This document shows, piece after piece, positions 1-8,022 of a DNA stretch of 64,000 nucleotides (the first letter of the stretch is position 1; the number at the start of each line of letters is the position of its first letter). Under the pieces are notes generated by a model. It did not search any database. It had not been told where the DNA came from and worked only from the letters and a program-made list of their open reading frames with translations. The stretch comes from Thermus caliditerrae (GTDB taxonomy: Bacteria; Deinococcota; Deinococci; Deinococcales; Thermaceae): the NCBI RefSeq assembly GCF_021462525.1, contig NZ_JAKEDT010000001.1, forward strand, positions 204,753 to 268,752, given 5' to 3'. Made by a program: the position numbers and the translations under genes.

Positions 1-1
1 G

Positions 2-229
2 GGAGTGGGGTACCGGGCCTTCGCCCAGAGGAAGGCCTTGGAACTGGGGCTTTCCGGCTACGCGGAGAACCTGCCGGACGGCCGGGTGGAGGTGGTGGCC
101 GAGGGCCCCGAGGAGGACCTGCGGGCTTTCCTCCACCACCTCAAGCAGGGCCCCCGCCTGTCCCGGGTAGAGGGCGTGGAGGTGCAGTGGGCGGAGGAAA
201 CCGGCCTAAGGGGGTTTTACGTGTACTGA
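2..229 (+). CDS. acyP: Acylphosphatase, 5' end cut by window
   Basis: Small cytosolic enzyme hydrolysing acyl phosphates. The visible 75 or so residues begin at the [11 protein letters not shown] segment, which in the family follows the VQGVxxR phosphate loop; the first 15 or so residues lie upstream of the window, so the GTG at position 5 is internal and not the start. The conserved core continues with [21 protein letters not shown], containing the catalytic Asn of the GxxxNxxDGxV motif, and the protein ends GFYVY. It converges on hflX and overlaps its 3' end by 13 bp. Function is confident from the motifs. Confidence 0.93.
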   Translation, partial: GVGYRAFAQRKALELGLSGYAENLPDGRVEVVAEGPEEDLRAFLHHLKQGPRLSRVEGVEVQWAEETGLRGFYVY

Positions 230-1866
230 GCCCAGGCCTGGGGCCTGACCCCGGAGGCCAGAAGGGTCTGGGCCAAGGTTTCCTTGAGCTCCGCCAGCCC
301 CGTGCCCTTCACCGCGGAAACCGGCACCCCCCCAAGCCGCTCCCGCAGGTAGTAGACGTCGTAAGGGGCCGCCCGGTCCGCCTTGGAGAGGGCCAGGACC
401 CTGGGGGCCTCCACCCCTAGCTCCCGCAGGAGGTCCTCCACCACCCGGTAGCGCTCCAAGGGCCCCTCTTCCGAGGCGTCCAGCACGTGGACCAGGAGGT
501 CGGCCTCCCGCACCTCCTCGAGGGTGGCCCGGAAGGCGGTGAGGAGCTCCGCGGGCATCTGGCGGATGAAGCCCACGGTGTCGGTGAAGAGGACCTCCCC
601 CACCCCCGGCAGGAAGCCCCGGCGGGTGAGGGGCCTTAAGGTGGCGAAGAGCTTGTCCTCCCCCGGCTCCCCGCCCCGGGCGAGGGCGGAGAGGAGGGTG
701 GTCTTGCCGGCGTTGGTGTAGCCCACCACCGCGATGAGGGGCACCCCCCGGCGCTTCCTTTGCCTCCTCGCCTCCTCCCGGCGCCGGGTGAACTCCTCCA
801 GCTTGTGGCTCAGGTGGGTGATGCGCTCCTGGAGCCTTCTCCGGTCCACCTCCAGCTTGGTTTCCCCCGGCCCCCGGGTGCCGATCCCACCCCCCAGGCG
901 GCTCATCTCCTTCCCCTTCCCCACCAGGCGGGGGAGGAGGTAGCGGAGCTGGGCCAGCTCCACCTGGGCCTGGGCCTCGGGGGTTTTGGCGTGCAGGGCG
1001 AAGATGTCCAGGATGAGCTGGGTGCGGTCCAGGACCTTGAGGCCCGTGGCCCGCTCGATCTCCCGGGCCTGGGTGGGGGTGAGCTCCAGGCCGAAGATGA
1101 GGGTGGAGGCGTTTTCGTGGTAGGCGAGGCTCTTGAGCTCCTCCAGCTTGCCCAGGCCCACCAGATACCGGGGGTCCAGGTGGGGGCGGAAGACCAGGAC
1201 CTTCTTGACCGGCACCCCTCCCGCGGTTCGGGTGAGCTCGGCGAGCTCGGAAAGACCGGCCTCCGCCTCAGGGCCCTCCCCTAGGTCCACCCCCACCAGG
1301 ATGGCCCGCTCCCCGCTCCCATCCACAAGCTCCCGCACCCGAGCCTGGCGGGCCAGCTCCTCCTCCAAAGCCGCCACCTCCCCTCTCAGGTCCAGGTCGA
1401 GGTACTGGAAGTAGGGCTTAGGGGGAAGGATGCGCCAGTCCTCTTCCTGGGCCTTGGGCGGGGAGAGGAAGGCCAGGTGCAAGGTGGTGGGCCGCCCTTC
1501 CTCCACCTCGAGGGCCGCCAGGTTGTCCAGGCGGTTCAGGAAGAGCACGGAGAGGTCCGGCCGGGATAAGCCTCCCTTGGCCAGGTGGGTGTGGAGGAGG
1601 CGGAAGCCGGAAAGCCGCCTCTCCGCCCTGGCCCCTTCGGGAACGGGGAGGTCCTTGGCGTCCCCCACGCCCACCCGCACCACCCGGCCCTCCCGGTCCA
1701 GGAGGAGGCTGATGGGCCTCCCGATCTCCTGGGAAAGCCCGGCCAAGGCCTGGGCCAGCTCCGGGGTGAGCACCCTCTCCTTGGGCACCCGCCTGCGGTA
1801 CAGATTGGAAAGCTTCTTGAGCTCGCTCTTCTTGAGCCCTTCCGTCCTGCCAAAGATCTTCTCCAA
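217..1866 (-). CDS. hflX: Ribosome-associated GTPase HflX
   Basis: HflX is an Obg-superfamily GTPase that binds and splits stalled or stressed ribosomes. The 549-residue product has a long N-terminal region with the HflX glycine-rich subdomain ([17 protein letters not shown]) and a basic helical linker ([13 protein letters not shown]). The G domain follows: P-loop [13 protein letters not shown]3 DTVGF and G4 SKAD. The frame stays open upstream, but the TTG at 1866 is chosen because a GAGGGGG Shine-Dalgarno run lies just before it and family similarity begins at [12 protein letters not shown]. It diverges from the DUF218 gene across a short shared promoter region. Confidence 0.93.
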   Translation of the reverse strand: MEKIFGRTEGLKKSELKKLSNLYRRRVPKERVLTPELAQALAGLSQEIGRPISLLLDREGRVVRVGVGDAKDLPVPEGARAERRLSGFRLLHTHLAKGGLSRPDLSVLFLNRLDNLAALEVEEGRPTTLHLAFLSPPKAQEEDWRILPPKPYFQYLDLDLRGEVAALEEELARQARVRELVDGSGERAILVGVDLGEGPEAEAGLSELAELTRTAGGVPVKKVLVFRPHLDPRYLVGLGKLEELKSLAYHENASTLIFGLELTPTQAREIERATGLKVLDRTQLILDIFALHAKTPEAQAQVELAQLRYLLPRLVGKGKEMSRLGGGIGTRGPGETKLEVDRRRLQERITHLSHKLEEFTRRREEARRQRKRRGVPLIAVVGYTNAGKTTLLSALARGGEPGEDKLFATLRPLTRRGFLPGVGEVLFTDTVGFIRQMPAELLTAFRATLEEVREADLLVHVLDASEEGPLERYRVVEDLLRELGVEAPRVLALSKADRAAPYDVYYLRERLGGVPVSAVKGTGLAELKETLAQTLLASGVRPQAWAQYT

Positions 1867-1905
1867 TGCCCCCTCAGTATACCAAAGCGCAGCCCCTGGC
1901 GTAGA

Positions 1906-2490
1906 GTGGAGGCTGTGCGCGGGCTCGCCCTCGCCCTCTTCCTCTCCGCCGCCTTCGCCCAAGGGGGCTACGCCTTCCTCGTGGTCCTCGGGGCTGCCCA
2001 GTACGGGGGAAGGCCCTCCCCCGCCCTAGAAAGGCGCCTCGAGGCCGCCCTCGCCCTTTACCGCCAGGGCCTGGCCCCCCGCATCGCCGTGGCCGGGGGT
2101 AGGAGCCCGGGGGACCGCTTCAGCGAGGGGGAGGTGGGCTGCCGCTACCTCGAGGCCAAGGGCGTGCCTAAAGAAGCTCTCCTCTGCGAGACCCGCAGCC
2201 AAAACACCTACGAGAACCTTCTCTTCCTCAAGCCCCACCTCCGGGGCAAGGTGCTTCTGGTCACCGATGCCCCCCACCTGCCCCGCGCCCTCTTCCTGGC
2301 GCGCCTCCTGGGCCTGGAAGCCGAGGGCCACCCCGTGCCCGGCCCCTACCCTTGGGCGTACTGGATCCGGGAAGGGCTCTACCGCCTTTGGCTCTACCTG
2401 GGCCTCAAGCCCCTCCCCGGGGGGAAGGGCCTCAAGACCCTCCCTCCAAGCGCCGCACGGAGTCCAGATAGCCCTCCAGCAAGGCCCTAA
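1906..2490 (+). CDS. DUF218 (YdcF/SanA-like) envelope protein
   Basis: DUF218-family protein of about 194 residues. It has a hydrophobic N-terminal segment (RGLALALFLSAAFA) that reads as a signal peptide or anchor. Family motifs are visible: VVLGAAQYGGRPSPAL, AVAGGRSPGDRFSEGE, ETRSQNTYENLLF and LLVTDAPHLPRA. Relatives are linked to envelope barrier function (SanA, ElyC), but the reaction is not settled. The start is uncertain: GTG at 1906 has no clear ribosome site, and GTG at 1915 has GGAGG only 2 nt away. The 3' end overlaps divIVA, on the other strand, by 59 bp, so the last 20 or so residues are antisense to the DivIVA C-terminus. Confidence 0.82.
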   Translation: MEAVRGLALALFLSAAFAQGGYAFLVVLGAAQYGGRPSPALERRLEAALALYRQGLAPRIAVAGGRSPGDRFSEGEVGCRYLEAKGVPKEALLCETRSQNTYENLLFLKPHLRGKVLLVTDAPHLPRALFLARLLGLEAEGHPVPGPYPWAYWIREGLYRLWLYLGLKPLPGGKGLKTLPPSAARSPDSPPARP

Positions 2491-2884
2491 GCTGGCCCAA
2501 AAAGAGGGCCTTCTCCTGCTTGGCCCGCTCCACCTCCCCCCTAAGACGCCTGAGCTCCTCCGCCGCCTCGCGGAGCACCTGCTCCTTGGCGGCCAAGGCC
2601 TCCTTACGGATGAGCTCCGCCTCCCGCTCCGCCTGAGCCTTGAGCTCCCGGGCGATCTTCTCCGCGGCCACCACCGCCCGCTTCAGCTCCCCCTCCGCCT
2701 CCTTCAGGCGGGCGTTTTCCTCCTCCAGGGACTTCACCCGCTCCCGAAGGTCCTCGTTCTCGCGGATGAGACCCTCCATGACCTCGGCCACCTGGGCCAG
2801 ATAGGTCCGCACCGCCTCCTTCTGGTAGCCACGAAGCCCCGTGGGAAACTCCTGGTAGCGCACGTCTAGGGGGGTAAGGTCCAT
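2432..2884 (-). CDS. divIVA: DivIVA-type coiled-coil cell-division protein
   Basis: 150-residue protein starting MDLTPLDVRYQEFPTGLRGY, the conserved DivIVA lipid-binding head: an early LDV followed by F and the G-x-R-G-Y signature that precedes the coiled coil. Residues 22-140 are one long charged coiled coil, rich in Glu, Lys, Arg and Ala with heptad Leu spacing. DivIVA/GpsB proteins target curved membrane and organise septum or pole growth. ATG at 2882-2884 has GAGGG upstream. It follows the PLP-protein gene by 8 bp and is probably cotranscribed with it; this yggS-divIVA pairing is common in Gram-positive and Deinococcus-Thermus genomes. Confidence 0.88.
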   Translation of the reverse strand: MDLTPLDVRYQEFPTGLRGYQKEAVRTYLAQVAEVMEGLIRENEDLRERVKSLEEENARLKEAEGELKRAVVAAEKIARELKAQAEREAELIRKEALAAKEQVLREAAEELRRLRGEVERAKQEKALFLGQLRALLEGYLDSVRRLEGGS

Positions 2885-2892
2885 GGTGTCCC

Positions 2893-3528
2893 TCAGTCTA
2901 CAAAAAGGGCCCGGCCCACCCGGACCAGGGTGGCCCCCTCCTCAATGGCGATGGGGAAGTCGTCGGACATGCCCATGGAGCGCTCCGGAATGCCAAAGCG
3001 GTCGGCCAGCCGCGAAAGCCTCCGGAAGATGGGCCGCACCATACCTTCCGGCCCGATGGGGGGCACGGTCATGAGGCCCAGGACCTCCAGGTGAGGCATC
3101 TCCCGCACCCGGGCCAGGGCCTCGGGCAGTTCCTCCTCCAAAAACCCGTGCTTCTGGGGCTCCCGGCCCAGGTTCACCTCCACCAGGACCCTAAGCCTCA
3201 CCCCCACCTTCTCCCCCACCCGGTCCAGGGCCTCCGCCAGGCGCAGGGAGTCCAGGGAGTGGATAAGGGCGAACCGGGGGGCGAACTTGGCCTTGTTGCG
3301 CTGCAAGGGCCCGATGAGGTGCCACTCGGCCTCTAAAAGCTCCATCTTCCCCAAGGCCTCCTGCACCCGGCTCTCCCCCAAGGGGAAGGCGCCGTAGCGC
3401 AGGACCTTCTCCTGGATCTCCTCCACGCTCCTGCCCTTGGTCACCGCCACCAGGCGCACCTCCTCCAGCCGCCGCCCCGCGCGGCGGCAGGCGGCTTCCA
3501 TGGCCTCCAAAACCTGGGGCAGGCCCAT
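2893..3528 (-). CDS. YggS/PROSC pyridoxal-phosphate homeostasis protein
   Basis: 211-residue alanine-racemase-fold protein of the PLPBP family, which binds pyridoxal phosphate and keeps the vitamin B6 and amino-acid pools balanced without a known reaction. Diagnostic motifs: LVAVTKGRSVEEI with the PLP-binding Lys, FPLGESRVQEAL (family GENRVQE), WHLIGPLQRNKA, VLVEVNLGREPQKHGF, GLMTVPP and SMGMSDDFPIAIEEGATLVRVG. It sits 3 nt downstream of the PNP gene and 8 bp upstream of divIVA, forming one minus-strand operon. Confidence 0.93.
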   Translation of the reverse strand: MGLPQVLEAMEAACRRAGRRLEEVRLVAVTKGRSVEEIQEKVLRYGAFPLGESRVQEALGKMELLEAEWHLIGPLQRNKAKFAPRFALIHSLDSLRLAEALDRVGEKVGVRLRVLVEVNLGREPQKHGFLEEELPEALARVREMPHLEVLGLMTVPPIGPEGMVRPIFRRLSRLADRFGIPERSMGMSDDFPIAIEEGATLVRVGRALFVD

Positions 3529-3531
3529 GGG

Positions 3532-4359
3532 CTAAAGCTCGGCCAGGATGCCCCGCACGAAGCGGCGGAAAATGGGCCCGGTCTTGGCCGCCACCGCCAA
3601 GACCTCCTGCTCCGTGGCGTGGTGCTCCCTCTCGGGCACCGCCATGTCGGTGATGGTGGAAAGCCCCAGCACCCGGGCCCCCAGGTGGCGCAAGGCAATG
3701 ACCTCAGGCACCGTGGACATGCCGATGGCGTCCGCCCCCAGCTCGCGGAGCATCCTGAGCTCCGCCCGGCTGGCGAAGCTGGGCCCCAGGAACCAGGCGT
3801 AGACCCCCTCGAGGAGGTGCAGGTCCTGCTTCCGCGCCACCTTGCGGGCCAGCTCGTTGAGCTCCGGGTCGTAGGCCTCGAACATCACCGGGAAGCGGGG
3901 GCCGAGCCGCTCGTCGTTCTTCCCCCGCAAGGGGTTGACCCCAGCCACGTTGAGGTAGTCCAGGTGAAGCATGATCCCCCCCGCCTGGAACCTGGGGTTG
4001 AGCCCCCCCGCCGCCGAGGTAAGAATAAAGGTCTTGGCCCCGAGGAAGTACCCCACCCGCACGGGGAAGACCACCTCCTCGGCGGAGTAGCCCTCGTAGT
4101 AGTGGACCCGGCCCTGGTAGACCAAGACCCGCCTGCCCTCAAGCTCCCCCAATACCAGCCGCCCCACATGCCCGGGGGCGGTGGAAAGGGGGAAGTGGGG
4201 GATCTCCCCGTAGGGGATCTCCACCTCCAGGGCCACCTCCTCAGCCAAGGGGCCAAGCCCCGAGCCCAGGACGATCCCCACCTCGGGCACGAAGCCGGTC
4301 TTGGAGCGGATGTAGGCCACGGCCTCCTGGATCTTCTCGTAGACCTCCATGCCCGCCAT
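3532..4359 (-). CDS. Purine nucleoside phosphorylase, probably 6-aminopurine type
   Basis: 275-residue trimeric-type PNP/MTAP-family phosphorylase, which cleaves purine nucleosides with phosphate for salvage. Visible signatures: GIVLGSGLGPL phosphate loop, TAPGHVG, YQGRVHYYEGY, TSAAGGLNP and GADAIGMSTVPE. Two base-recognition positions differ from the guanosine/inosine enzymes: the family GPSFET is GPSFAS here (residue 196 Ala instead of Glu) and the family STITN is STITD (residue 238 Asp instead of Asn). MTAP, which uses adenine nucleosides, has the same kind of change. I therefore infer preference for adenosine-type substrates. ATG at 4359 is used; a second ATG lies three codons inside. Confidence 0.9.
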   Translation of the reverse strand: MAGMEVYEKIQEAVAYIRSKTGFVPEVGIVLGSGLGPLAEEVALEVEIPYGEIPHFPLSTAPGHVGRLVLGELEGRRVLVYQGRVHYYEGYSAEEVVFPVRVGYFLGAKTFILTSAAGGLNPRFQAGGIMLHLDYLNVAGVNPLRGKNDERLGPRFPVMFEAYDPELNELARKVARKQDLHLLEGVYAWFLGPSFASRAELRMLRELGADAIGMSTVPEVIALRHLGARVLGLSTITDMAVPEREHHATEQEVLAVAAKTGPIFRRFVRGILAEL

Positions 4360-4391
4360 TCTACTCTCACGCCCCCTTCACCGGCCTCTGG

Positions 4392-4397
4392 TAAGCT
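4392..4397 (+). promoter_or_regulatory. -10 box of leaderless omp85
   Basis: TAAGCT ends 7 nt before the ATG at 4405, the spacing expected of leaderless Thermus transcripts. No Shine-Dalgarno sequence lies before the start. No strong -35 box is seen 17 to 18 nt upstream. Confidence 0.5.
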
Positions 4398-4404
4398 TCC
4401 CGCC

Positions 4405-6870
4405 ATGAAGCGGCTTTTTGCCTTGGTGTTCCTAGGCCTTCTGGCCCTGGCCGCCCCCCTCCGCGAGGTGGTGGTGGAAGGGGGCGACCCCGTGCTGCAG
4501 GCCTTAGCCCGGGCGGCCCTGCCCTTCGGGGTGGGGGACGAACCCGGGAACCTGGAAGAAGCCCGGAAGGCCCTCCTGGCCACGGGCTACTTCCAGCAGG
4601 TGGAGGTGCGCCTGGAGGGAGACCTCCTGAGGGTGCTCCTCACCCCCTACCCCCCCATCGCCGAGGTGAAGGTGGAGGCCAAGGCCTTCCCCCAGGAAGT
4701 CCTCCTGCGCTTCCTGGAACAGAACTTCGCCATCGGCCAGGAGGCTACCTACAATCCCCTAAGGGCCCAGGAGGCGGCCCAGGGCCTGGCCCAGGCGTAC
4801 CGGCAAAACGGCTTCCCCTTCCTGCCCAAGGTGTCGGTGGAGGCCAAGGAGCAAGGGGGAAGGATGGTCCTCACCTTCCGGGTGGACGAAGCCCCCGAGG
4901 TCAAGGAGGTGCGCCTTGCGGGGGCAACCCTGCTTCCGGAAGGGGAGCTCTTGCGGCTCCTGGAGCCCCTGAAAGGCCCTTTCGACTTCGGCAAATACCA
5001 GGAGGCCCTAAAGGGCATCGCCCTCCGCTACGAGGGGGCGGGCTACCGCTTTAGTGGCCCTGACCTCGAGGGGAGCACCCTCCAGGAAGGGGTTCTCACC
5101 GTGCGGGTGCGGGAGCTCAAGGTGGTGCGGGTGGAGGGGGAGGGCCTGGACCTCTCCCTCTTCCCCTTAAAGCCGGGGGATTATCTGCGCTACGACCGCC
5201 TGCTGGAAGGGGTGCAGGCCCTTTCCAAAGGGCTTTCCCGGGTGGTGAACTTCACCCTGGCCCCGGAAGGGGAAGGGGTGGTGGTGCGCCTGGAGCTGGG
5301 CCTGGAAGGGGGCAGGATCGAGCGGGTGGAGATCACGGGGAACACGGCCTTTACCACCGAAGCCCTGCAGGCGCTTTTGCGGCTTAAGCCGGGCGAGGTC
5401 TACACCCCAGCCCTGGCCCAGGAGGACGCGAGGCGCATCGCCAGCTTCTACCAGGAGAAGGGCCTCGAGGTGGCCGACGTGCGCTTCGGCTTCCAGGACG
5501 GGACCTTCCGCCTCCAGGTCCTGGAGCTCAAGATCGGGGGCTACCGCCTGGAGTGGCAGGGGCAGCACCGCACCCAGGAGGAGGTCATCCTGCGGGAGCT
5601 TCCCAAGCCGTGTAGCCTCTTCAGCGTCCAGGCCCTTCGCCAGGGGATCGCCCGGCTCATGGCCACCGGGCTCCTGGCCGAGCCCCCCGGGGTGCGCCTA
5701 GCCCCCGGGGAGAAGGAGGACCAGGTGGTGGTGGTCCTTTCCCTGAAGGAAGCCCGCACCGGCCTCTTCCAACCCGCCATCGGCTGGAGCTCCCTGGAGG
5801 GCTGGTCGGGGAGCCTGAGCTTTAAGGAAACCAACCTCTTTGGCCTGGCCCACCAGGTGAGCCTGGACCTGTCCTTCCTGCAAAACGAGGCCAAGGACAA
5901 CCTCTCCCTCTCCCTCTCCTACACCGTCCCCTGGCTCTACCTGGACTACTGGGACCTCAAGGAGGTGCGCACCAGCGTTTCCACCGGCCTCTTTTCCACC
6001 CCCATCGGCAACAACAAGCTCCTCCAAGGCAGCGCGGACACCGGCTGGGAGTACACGGAAAGGCGTACCGGGGGCACCTTAAGCCTCTCCCGCCCCCTCG
6101 CCAAGGACCTGGAGAACCTGCGCCTCTCCCTGGGGCTTTCCGCCCGGCGGTCCACGTATGCCCTCGAGGTCTATGACCCCAACGCCCCCTGCGACCCCGC
6201 GGTCACGAACCCCGCCGACCCCAAGTACTGCGACGGCAACGGCTACAAGGACCCCTCCCTGGCCCAAAGCCTCCTCCCCACCCCCGGCTGGACCCTCCGG
6301 CTGGACACCGGGGTAAGCTACCTGGAGGTGGACGACCCCCGCTTCCGCACCCAGGGCTACGAGGCGGGCCTCTCCACCGGCCTCGGCCTCTCCCTCCCGG
6401 ACACGGGAGGCCGCAGCTTCTTCGTGCCGCTGGTGGCCACGGGCAAGACCTATTTCGGCCTGGACGAGGAAAGGCGGCAGGCCCTGGCCTTCAGGGTGTC
6501 CGCAGGCACCCTCCTCGGCTTCCCCCCGGAAAGCGAGCGCTTCTTCCTCTCCGGGGGCGGGGCCGAGGCCTTCCTCCTCAGGGGCTACGAGGATCGCAAA
6601 TATGGGGGGCTTTCCTTCGCCACCGGAAGCCTGGAATACCGCTACAACTTCAACCTCTCCCCCCAAGGTGGCACCAACCTCTACGGCATCCTCTTCGCCG
6701 ACCTGGGCATCGCCGACAACACCGGCGGCGTGAAGTGGGGCGCGGGCATTGGCTTCCAGCTGGACCTGGACGTCTTCGGGGCCCTCCTCCCCTCCTTACG
6801 CCTGGACTACGCCTTCAGCCCGGAAAGCCCCACAGGCCGGCTCCACTTCCGCATCGGCCCCATGTTCTAA
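4405..6870 (+). CDS. Omp85/BamA-family outer-membrane assembly protein
   Basis: 821-residue outer-membrane protein with a signal peptide (MKRLFALVFLGLLALAAPL). The N-terminal half holds several POTRA-like repeats, of which FRVDEAPEVKEVRLAG and EGGRIERVEITGNTAFT are clear, with strand patterns ending in PGEVYTP. The C-terminal half is a 16-strand Omp85 barrel with the conserved lid-loop region (LRGYEDRKYGG, equivalent to the VRGY/F motif) and terminal ...GRLHFRIGPMF with a C-terminal Phe, the usual outer-membrane insertion signal. It acts in folding or inserting outer-membrane proteins. The gene stands alone, is probably leaderless, diverges from the PNP gene, and is followed by a strong hairpin. 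Confidence 0.95.
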   Translation: MKRLFALVFLGLLALAAPLREVVVEGGDPVLQALARAALPFGVGDEPGNLEEARKALLATGYFQQVEVRLEGDLLRVLLTPYPPIAEVKVEAKAFPQEVLLRFLEQNFAIGQEATYNPLRAQEAAQGLAQAYRQNGFPFLPKVSVEAKEQGGRMVLTFRVDEAPEVKEVRLAGATLLPEGELLRLLEPLKGPFDFGKYQEALKGIALRYEGAGYRFSGPDLEGSTLQEGVLTVRVRELKVVRVEGEGLDLSLFPLKPGDYLRYDRLLEGVQALSKGLSRVVNFTLAPEGEGVVVRLELGLEGGRIERVEITGNTAFTTEALQALLRLKPGEVYTPALAQEDARRIASFYQEKGLEVADVRFGFQDGTFRLQVLELKIGGYRLEWQGQHRTQEEVILRELPKPCSLFSVQALRQGIARLMATGLLAEPPGVRLAPGEKEDQVVVVLSLKEARTGLFQPAIGWSSLEGWSGSLSFKETNLFGLAHQVSLDLSFLQNEAKDNLSLSLSYTVPWLYLDYWDLKEVRTSVSTGLFSTPIGNNKLLQGSADTGWEYTERRTGGTLSLSRPLAKDLENLRLSLGLSARRSTYALEVYDPNAPCDPAVTNPADPKYCDGNGYKDPSLAQSLLPTPGWTLRLDTGVSYLEVDDPRFRTQGYEAGLSTGLGLSLPDTGGRSFFVPLVATGKTYFGLDEERRQALAFRVSAGTLLGFPPESERFFLSGGGAEAFLLRGYEDRKYGGLSFATGSLEYRYNFNLSPQGGTNLYGILFADLGIADNTGGVKWGAGIGFQLDLDVFGALLPSLRLDYAFSPESPTGRLHFRIGPMF

Positions 6871-6871
6871 G

Positions 6872-6999
6872 CACCCCGTGGGGGCTTGCGCCCCCACGGG
6901 GGCCCCAGAAAGGGCTTTGGGCATCGGTCCTTTCTCTGCCCATTCGGCAACCCCCACGCATGGACCCTTGGTTGCGCCAAGGCGCGGGCTAACGCAAAC
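6872..6999 (+). repeat. Dispersed intergenic repeat, copy A, with terminator hairpin
   Basis: A perfect 11-bp stem (CCCCGTGGGGG 6874-6884 with CCCCCACGGGG 6891-6901, loop CTTGCG) follows omp85 and probably ends its transcript. The downstream tail (GCCCCAGAAAGGGCT, then a CCCATTCGGCAACC-type block) matches the tail of the copy at 63.68 kb in the same orientation. It is the best explanation of the gap before the DUF503 gene. Confidence 0.7.
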
Positions 7000-7028
7000 T
7001 GTTCTTGACGCCGCCCGGCGTTTCTGCC

Positions 7029-7337
7029 ATGAAAGCCTACCTGGGCCTCTACACCGCCAGGCTGGAAACCCCGGCCCGGAGCCTCAAGGAAAAGCGGGCC
7101 CTCATCAAGCCCGCCCTGGAAAGGGTAAAAGCCCGCTTCCCCGTCTCCGCCGCCCGGCTCCACGGCCTGGACGCCTGGGGCTTTGAGGTGGTGGGCCTGA
7201 GCGTCTTGGGCAACGACCCCGCCTGGGTGGAGGCCACCTTGCGCGAGGCCGCCCGCTTCCTGGCCCTGCAGGGGGATTTTAGGGTGGCCCTGGAGGAGTT
7301 CCGCCTCGAGGCCTTCGAGCTGGATGGCCTGGTCTAG
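7029..7337 (+). CDS. DUF503 (YlxP-like) small protein
   Basis: 102-residue DUF503 protein. The family pattern is clear: KAYLGLYTARLETPARSLKEKR near the start (usual form LEIxxxxSLKdKR), then VSAARLHGLDAWGFEVVGLSVLGND and a C-terminal amphipathic helix. In many bacteria YlxP is encoded beside ribosome maturation genes, but its role is not established. ATG at 7029 begins the family domain directly. Confidence 0.85.
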   Translation: MKAYLGLYTARLETPARSLKEKRALIKPALERVKARFPVSAARLHGLDAWGFEVVGLSVLGNDPAWVEATLREAARFLALQGDFRVALEEFRLEAFELDGLV

Positions 7338-7367
7338 GGACACGCCCCCGGAAGCTAGCGGGGTAAG

Positions 7368-7682
7368 ATGGAAGGGGTGAACCTTAGCCTTCTACCCACC
7401 ACCGATCGAGAGCGCCTCCAGGAGCTTTGTCAGCGCTACGGCGTGCGCCGGCTCCTTCTCTTCGGCTCCTTCGCCCGGGGAGAGGCTTCGGAGGCAAGCG
7501 ACCTGGACCTGTTGGTGGAGTTCTTCCCCGGCCAAGTCCCGGGCCTGGGCTTCGTGCGCCTGCAAGAGGAGCTCTCCCGCCTGTTCGGGAGGCAGGTGGA
7601 CCTCCACACCGCGAAGAGCCTCAGCCGCTACTTCCGCGAGGAGGCCCTAAGGGAGGCCCATCCCCTTTATGAGGCCGCCTAG
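7368..7682 (+). CDS. mntA: MntA-type minimal nucleotidyltransferase antitoxin
   Basis: 104-residue minimal nucleotidyltransferase. The GSX10DXD signature is exact: Gly33-Ser34, ten residues (FARGEASEAS), then Asp45-Leu-Asp47. In characterised MntA/HepT pairs the antitoxin AMPylates a Tyr in the HEPN toxin. The next gene encodes that partner and overlaps by 14 bp, so this is a two-gene toxin-antitoxin operon. The start could be ATG 7368, or GTG 7377, which lies exactly 7 nt after a TAAGAT box (7364-7369) and would be leaderless. Confidence 0.9.
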   Translation: MEGVNLSLLPTTDRERLQELCQRYGVRRLLLFGSFARGEASEASDLDLLVEFFPGQVPGLGFVRLQEELSRLFGRQVDLHTAKSLSRYFREEALREAHPLYEAA

Positions 7683-8022
7683 GGTTTCGGATAGGGTCCG
7701 GCTCCTGCACATGCGGGACGCGGCGCAAAGGGCCCTGGAGCTGGGGCAAGGGAAGAACCTGGCCTCCCTCCCCCCAGAGGACACCACCGCCTTGGCCGTG
7801 GTGCGCCTCCTGGAAATCCTAGGGGAGGCCGCCAGGGGCCTGTCCCAAGAGCTCAAAGAACGCTACCCCGAGGTTCCCTGGCGGGAGATCGCCGACACCC
7901 GGAACCGCTTAATCCACGAGTACTTCGACGTGGACATGGAGGTGGTGGGAGCCATCGTGGAGCAGGACCTCCCCCACCTCCTCACCCGCTTGGAGCAGAT
8001 TCTAGAGGAGCTGGGCGCCTAA
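7669..8022 (+). CDS. hepT: HepT-type HEPN RNase toxin
   Basis: 117-residue HEPN-domain protein of the HepT family, expected to be an RNase that inhibits growth when free. The catalytic RX4HXY motif is intact: Arg78, His83 and Tyr85 within DTRNRLIHEYF; Tyr85 is the residue AMPylated by MntA in studied systems. The upstream helix (VVRLLEILGEAARGLSQELK) also matches the family. It is translationally coupled to mntA and converges on the thiolase gene with a 4-bp overlap. Function is inferred from motif and pairing. Confidence 0.9.
   Translation: MRPPRVSDRVRLLHMRDAAQRALELGQGKNLASLPPEDTTALAVVRLLEILGEAARGLSQELKERYPEVPWREIADTRNRLIHEYFDVDMEVVGAIVEQDLPHLLTRLEQILEELGA

Noticed and set aside
1867-1962. 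Longer HflX start adding 32 residues upstream of TTG 1866
   Set aside because: The extra residues are low-complexity Gly/Glu sequence antisense to the divergent gene, and the TTG has a GAGGGGG ribosome site where family similarity begins.
3619-4404. N-terminal extension of the Omp85 frame by over 260 residues
   Set aside because: It is antisense to the PNP gene. A signal peptide starts exactly at ATG 4405 behind a TAAGCT box.
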